A stretch of DNA of 64,000 nt from assembly GCF_004684805.1 (NCBI RefSeq), contig NZ_SRID01000002.1, forward strand, positions 1 to 64,000, read 5' to 3'. Numbering within the stretch: the stretch's first letter is position 1; each line of letters starts with the position of its first letter. The notes below the pieces were generated by a model. That model had not been told where the DNA came from, did not search any database, and was given only the letters and a program-made list of their open reading frames with translations. The stretch comes from Streptomyces palmae. Its GTDB lineage: Bacteria; Actinomycetota; Actinomycetes; Streptomycetales; Streptomycetaceae. Shown piece by piece: positions 61,519 through 64,000 of the stretch. Both the position numbers and the translations under genes were made by a program.

Positions 61519-62966
61519 CGGTGCGCAGCACGCGGCAGGGGGCGGTCCGCGGTCGCCCCGGCCCGGACGGAGTGGTGTCCTTCCTCGGCATCCCGTACGC
61601 CGCCCCGCCCTTCGGCCCGCTGCGGTTTCGCCCGCCGGCCCCGCCCGAGCCCTGGACGGGGGTACGGGACGCCACCTCCTTCGGGCCGACCCCGCCCCGG
61701 GCCCCCTACGCGCCGCCCTTCGACGCCCTGATCCCGGAGGCGGTCCGGCCCGGCGAGCACTGCCTGAACCTCAACGTCTGGACCCCCTCCCCCGACCCGG
61801 ACGCCGGACTGCCGGTGATGGTGTGGCTGCACGGCGGGGCCTTCTCCAACGGCGCGGGCTCCACCTCCGCGTACGACGGCAGCGCCTTCGCCCGCAACGG
61901 GGTCGTCTGCGTCACCCTCGACTACCGGCTGGGGACCGACGGCTTCCTGCGGCTGCCCGACGCCCCGGACAACCGCGGGCTGCTGGACCAGGTGGCGGCC
62001 CTGCGCTGGGTCCGCGAGAACATCGCCTCCTTCGGCGGCGACCCGGACCGGGTGACGGTCTTCGGCGAGTCCTCGGGCGCGATGAGCATCGGCCACCTGC
62101 TCACCCAGGACGGGGCGCGCGGCCTGTTCCGGCGGGCGATCCTGCAGAGCGGCGCCTGCCACCACTTCCTGCGCCCCGCCTCGGCGGACCGGATCGCGGC
62201 GCACCTGGCGGCGAAACTCGGCATCGAGCCGACCGCGGAGGCGTTCGGCGCGGTTCCGCTCACCGAGCTGCTGCCCGCCCAGGGCGCCCTGCGCGCCGAG
62301 ATGGCCGCCTGCCCGGACCCGGAGCTGTGGGGCGAGGCGGTGCTCAACATCATGCCCTTCGAACCGGTGGCGCCCGAACTCTCGCTCCCCGGCCCCGACC
62401 TGGGCGTGGACCTGCTGATCGGCAGCAACCGCGAGGAGTACCGCCTGTTCCTGGTGCCCACCGAGCGGCTGGACGCCTTCCCCGAGGAGCGTCTGCGCGG
62501 CATGGCGGCGGCGTACGGGCTCGACCCGGACCAGGCGCTTCCGGTCTACCGCGCCACCCGCCCCACCGCGTCCCCGGGCGAACTGCTGGACGCGGTGGCG
62601 ACGGACTGGTTCTACCGCCTCCCCGCCGTGCGCCTGGCCGAGGCCGTCCCCGGCTCGTACGTGTACGAGTTCGCCTGGCGCTCCCCGCAGTACGGCGCCC
62701 GCCTCGGCGCCTGCCACGCGCTGGAGCTGCCCTTCGTCTTCGACCGCCTGCACGACCCGGCGTACGCCGCGATGCTCGGCCCCCGGCCGCCCCAGGCCGT
62801 CGCCGACGCGGTGCACCGCGCCTGGGTCGCCTTCGCCAGGACCGGCGACCCAGGCTGGCCCGCGTACGACACCGCCACCCGCGCCACCATGGCCTTCGGC
62901 ACCGAGCCGATCGTGGAGACCGACCCGCGCCCGGAGGAACGGAAGCTGTGGGAGGGCGTGCGCTGA
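61515..62966 (+). CDS. Type B carboxylesterase
   Basis: 483 residues. The family opening (SFLGIPYAAPPFGPLRF, residues 23-39), EHCLNLNVWTP, VMVWLHGGAFSNG, and nucleophile in TVFGESSGAMS (GxSxG) identify a type B carboxylesterase. Acid and His follow near NREEY and CHALELPFVF. Cytoplasmic, with no signal peptide. Coupled to the hydrolase upstream. Confidence 0.93.
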   Translation: MTVRSTRQGAVRGRPGPDGVVSFLGIPYAAPPFGPLRFRPPAPPEPWTGVRDATSFGPTPPRAPYAPPFDALIPEAVRPGEHCLNLNVWTPSPDPDAGLPVMVWLHGGAFSNGAGSTSAYDGSAFARNGVVCVTLDYRLGTDGFLRLPDAPDNRGLLDQVAALRWVRENIASFGGDPDRVTVFGESSGAMSIGHLLTQDGARGLFRRAILQSGACHHFLRPASADRIAAHLAAKLGIEPTAEAFGAVPLTELLPAQGALRAEMAACPDPELWGEAVLNIMPFEPVAPELSLPGPDLGVDLLIGSNREEYRLFLVPTERLDAFPEERLRGMAAAYGLDPDQALPVYRATRPTASPGELLDAVATDWFYRLPAVRLAEAVPGSYVYEFAWRSPQYGARLGACHALELPFVFDRLHDPAYAAMLGPRPPQAVADAVHRAWVAFARTGDPGWPAYDTATRATMAFGTEPIVETDPRPEERKLWEGVR

Positions 62967-62990
62967 GCCGACGGACGGGGGCGTGCGGCC

Positions 62991-63992
62991 CTAGGGCTGG
63001 GCCAGCTTCTGGAAGAGCGTGGTGATCTGGTCACCGGTCGCCACCAGCGGCAGGGTGTCGAAGTACAACTCCCATGCGCCGTCCGGGCCGAAGCGCTCCA
63101 CGATCCCGAACGGGATGTTCTCGCCCTTCTCGCCGGAGACCGTGCCGTGCCACTCCACGTATGTGGTGGTCGCGCCGATGGTGACCTGGCCCGCCTTGAA
63201 GCGGACGTCCGCCCTGTCGAAGAACCGCTTGAGGTAGGCCCGTTTGCCGGCCTGGGTGACCAGCGGCTCCGCGAGGCCGGGGCCGGAGAGCCGGGCGTCG
63301 GGCGCACGGGTCAGCAGGGCGTCGACGTCCTCGTCGTTCCACGCGGCCAGCCGGTCCGGGATCTCCGCCGCCCGGAACGGTTCCGGTTCGACCGGGGCGC
63401 CGGACGGCACCGGTCCGCTGTCCTCCACCCCGTGGAACAGCGCCTTGGGCACGTCCTTGGGGAGCGTGTCGCGGAACAGGACGTACCGGTCGTAGTAGCG
63501 GCGGGCCTGGATGGTCTTGCCGTCGTCGCCCAGCACATTCCGCGCGATCTGCGGATAGGCGACCGTACGGCCCTTGAGTGTCACCTCGTTCCACTGCCCG
63601 AACATCACCGAGCTGTTGTCGGCCACCACGTCCGTGCCCCGGTAGCGCAGGTCGGGCACGAGCCGCAGGGAGCCGGCGATGGAGGCCCCGATCACGTCAC
63701 GGCCGCGCTGCGGTTCGGCCCCCGCCTCCCAGAGGGTGGCGTCCTTGTCGAAGATGTCGAGGTACGCCTGCACCCGCGGGTGCTCCAGGTCCCCGGGGGC
63801 CGGCGGGGTGCCGGTCGGCAGCTCCCCGAAGGTGATCTGCCGCTTCATGAACGCGCAGGCGTTCGGGGTGATCCGCCCTTCCAGGCGCTCCACCTTGGCC
63901 CGCGCCTCGGGGCAGTCGCCGTCCGAGGCGTCCGCCGCACCGCGCGGTTGCGCCGCCGCGGATGCCATCACCCCCACGACAGCCATCGCCAC
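62991..63992 (-). CDS. Secreted protein with two SnoaL/NTF2-like domains (5' end may lie outside the window)
   Basis: At least 333 residues. The N-terminus is hydrophobic and Ala-rich (signal peptide ending near AAAQPRG), probably continued beyond the window since the frame stays open to the edge; GTG at 63992 is the last usable start seen. Two NTF2/SnoaL-like domains (about 55-175, VQAYLDIFDKDATLWEAG; and 200-330, AWNDEDVDALLTRAPDARLS) repeat the same fold. The role is unknown. Confidence 0.7.
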   Translation of the reverse strand: MAMAVVGVMASAAAQPRGAADASDGDCPEARAKVERLEGRITPNACAFMKRQITFGELPTGTPPAPGDLEHPRVQAYLDIFDKDATLWEAGAEPQRGRDVIGASIAGSLRLVPDLRYRGTDVVADNSSVMFGQWNEVTLKGRTVAYPQIARNVLGDDGKTIQARRYYDRYVLFRDTLPKDVPKALFHGVEDSGPVPSGAPVEPEPFRAAEIPDRLAAWNDEDVDALLTRAPDARLSGPGLAEPLVTQAGKRAYLKRFFDRADVRFKAGQVTIGATTTYVEWHGTVSGEKGENIPFGIVERFGPDGAWELYFDTLPLVATGDQITTLFQKLAQP

Positions 63993-64000
63993 CCCGATAC

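Overview
The window reads as Streptomyces chromosome: very high GC, GTG/ATG starts behind purine-rich ribosome sites, four-base start/stop overlaps in most operons, rare TTA (bldA-type) codons in regulatory or specialised genes, and a recognisable Streptomyces core block. By memory of gene order, the stretch msiK - rlmB - cysS - ispF - ispD - carD - phoP/phoR - phoU - gpm resembles the SCO4228-SCO4240 region of S. coelicolor.

Region 1 (84-26777) is a specialised-metabolite cluster built on a highly reducing (polyene-type) type II polyketide synthase. It has four KS/CLF pairs, each KS with an intact Cys-His-His triad and each CLF without the cysteine. It also has four ACPs, a FabG-type ketoreductase, a two-subunit hotdog dehydratase, a DsbA-fold isomerase-like protein, a double-hotdog thioesterase-like protein, an alpha/beta hydrolase, a CrtI-like FAD oxidoreductase, an SRPBCC protein, an MMPL exporter and a PLP-dependent alpha-oxoamine synthase. 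The most unusual part is a trio of small DsrE/DsrF/DsrH (TusBCD)-like proteins encoded directly after a dedicated ACP. An IclR-type and two LuxR-type regulators, one with a TTA codon, lie at the right end. The inferred product is a reduced polyene or aryl-polyene acyl chain that the oxoamine synthase joins to an amino acid. The role of the sulfur-relay-like trio is unknown.

Region 2 (27663-48021) is core genome: tRNA-Thr(UGU), msiK, a nucleotidyltransferase, a DoxX-type membrane protein, rlmB, cysS, an F420/flavin-type oxidoreductase, ispF/ispD, carD, a lipoprotein, phoP/phoR facing phoU with two PHO boxes between them, a 41-residue cysteine-rich metallothionein-like peptide, a DUF4097-like lipoprotein, a membrane protein whose 3' end carries a 54-bp palindrome, phosphoglycerate mutase and an MFS transporter.

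Region 3 (48107-52824) pairs a Streptomyces regulatory set (HATPase, XRE/DUF5753 regulator, DUF397) with a graspetide-type RiPP operon: a precursor whose second codon is TTA, an ATP-grasp maturase and a PIMT-like methyltransferase. Region 4 (52854-58648) is a full gas-vesicle operon, gvpO-A-F-G-Y-Z-J-L-S-K, read leftward. Region 5 (58973-63992) holds a secreted lipase-like protein, two further esterase/hydrolase genes and a SnoaL-like secreted protein that may run off the right edge.
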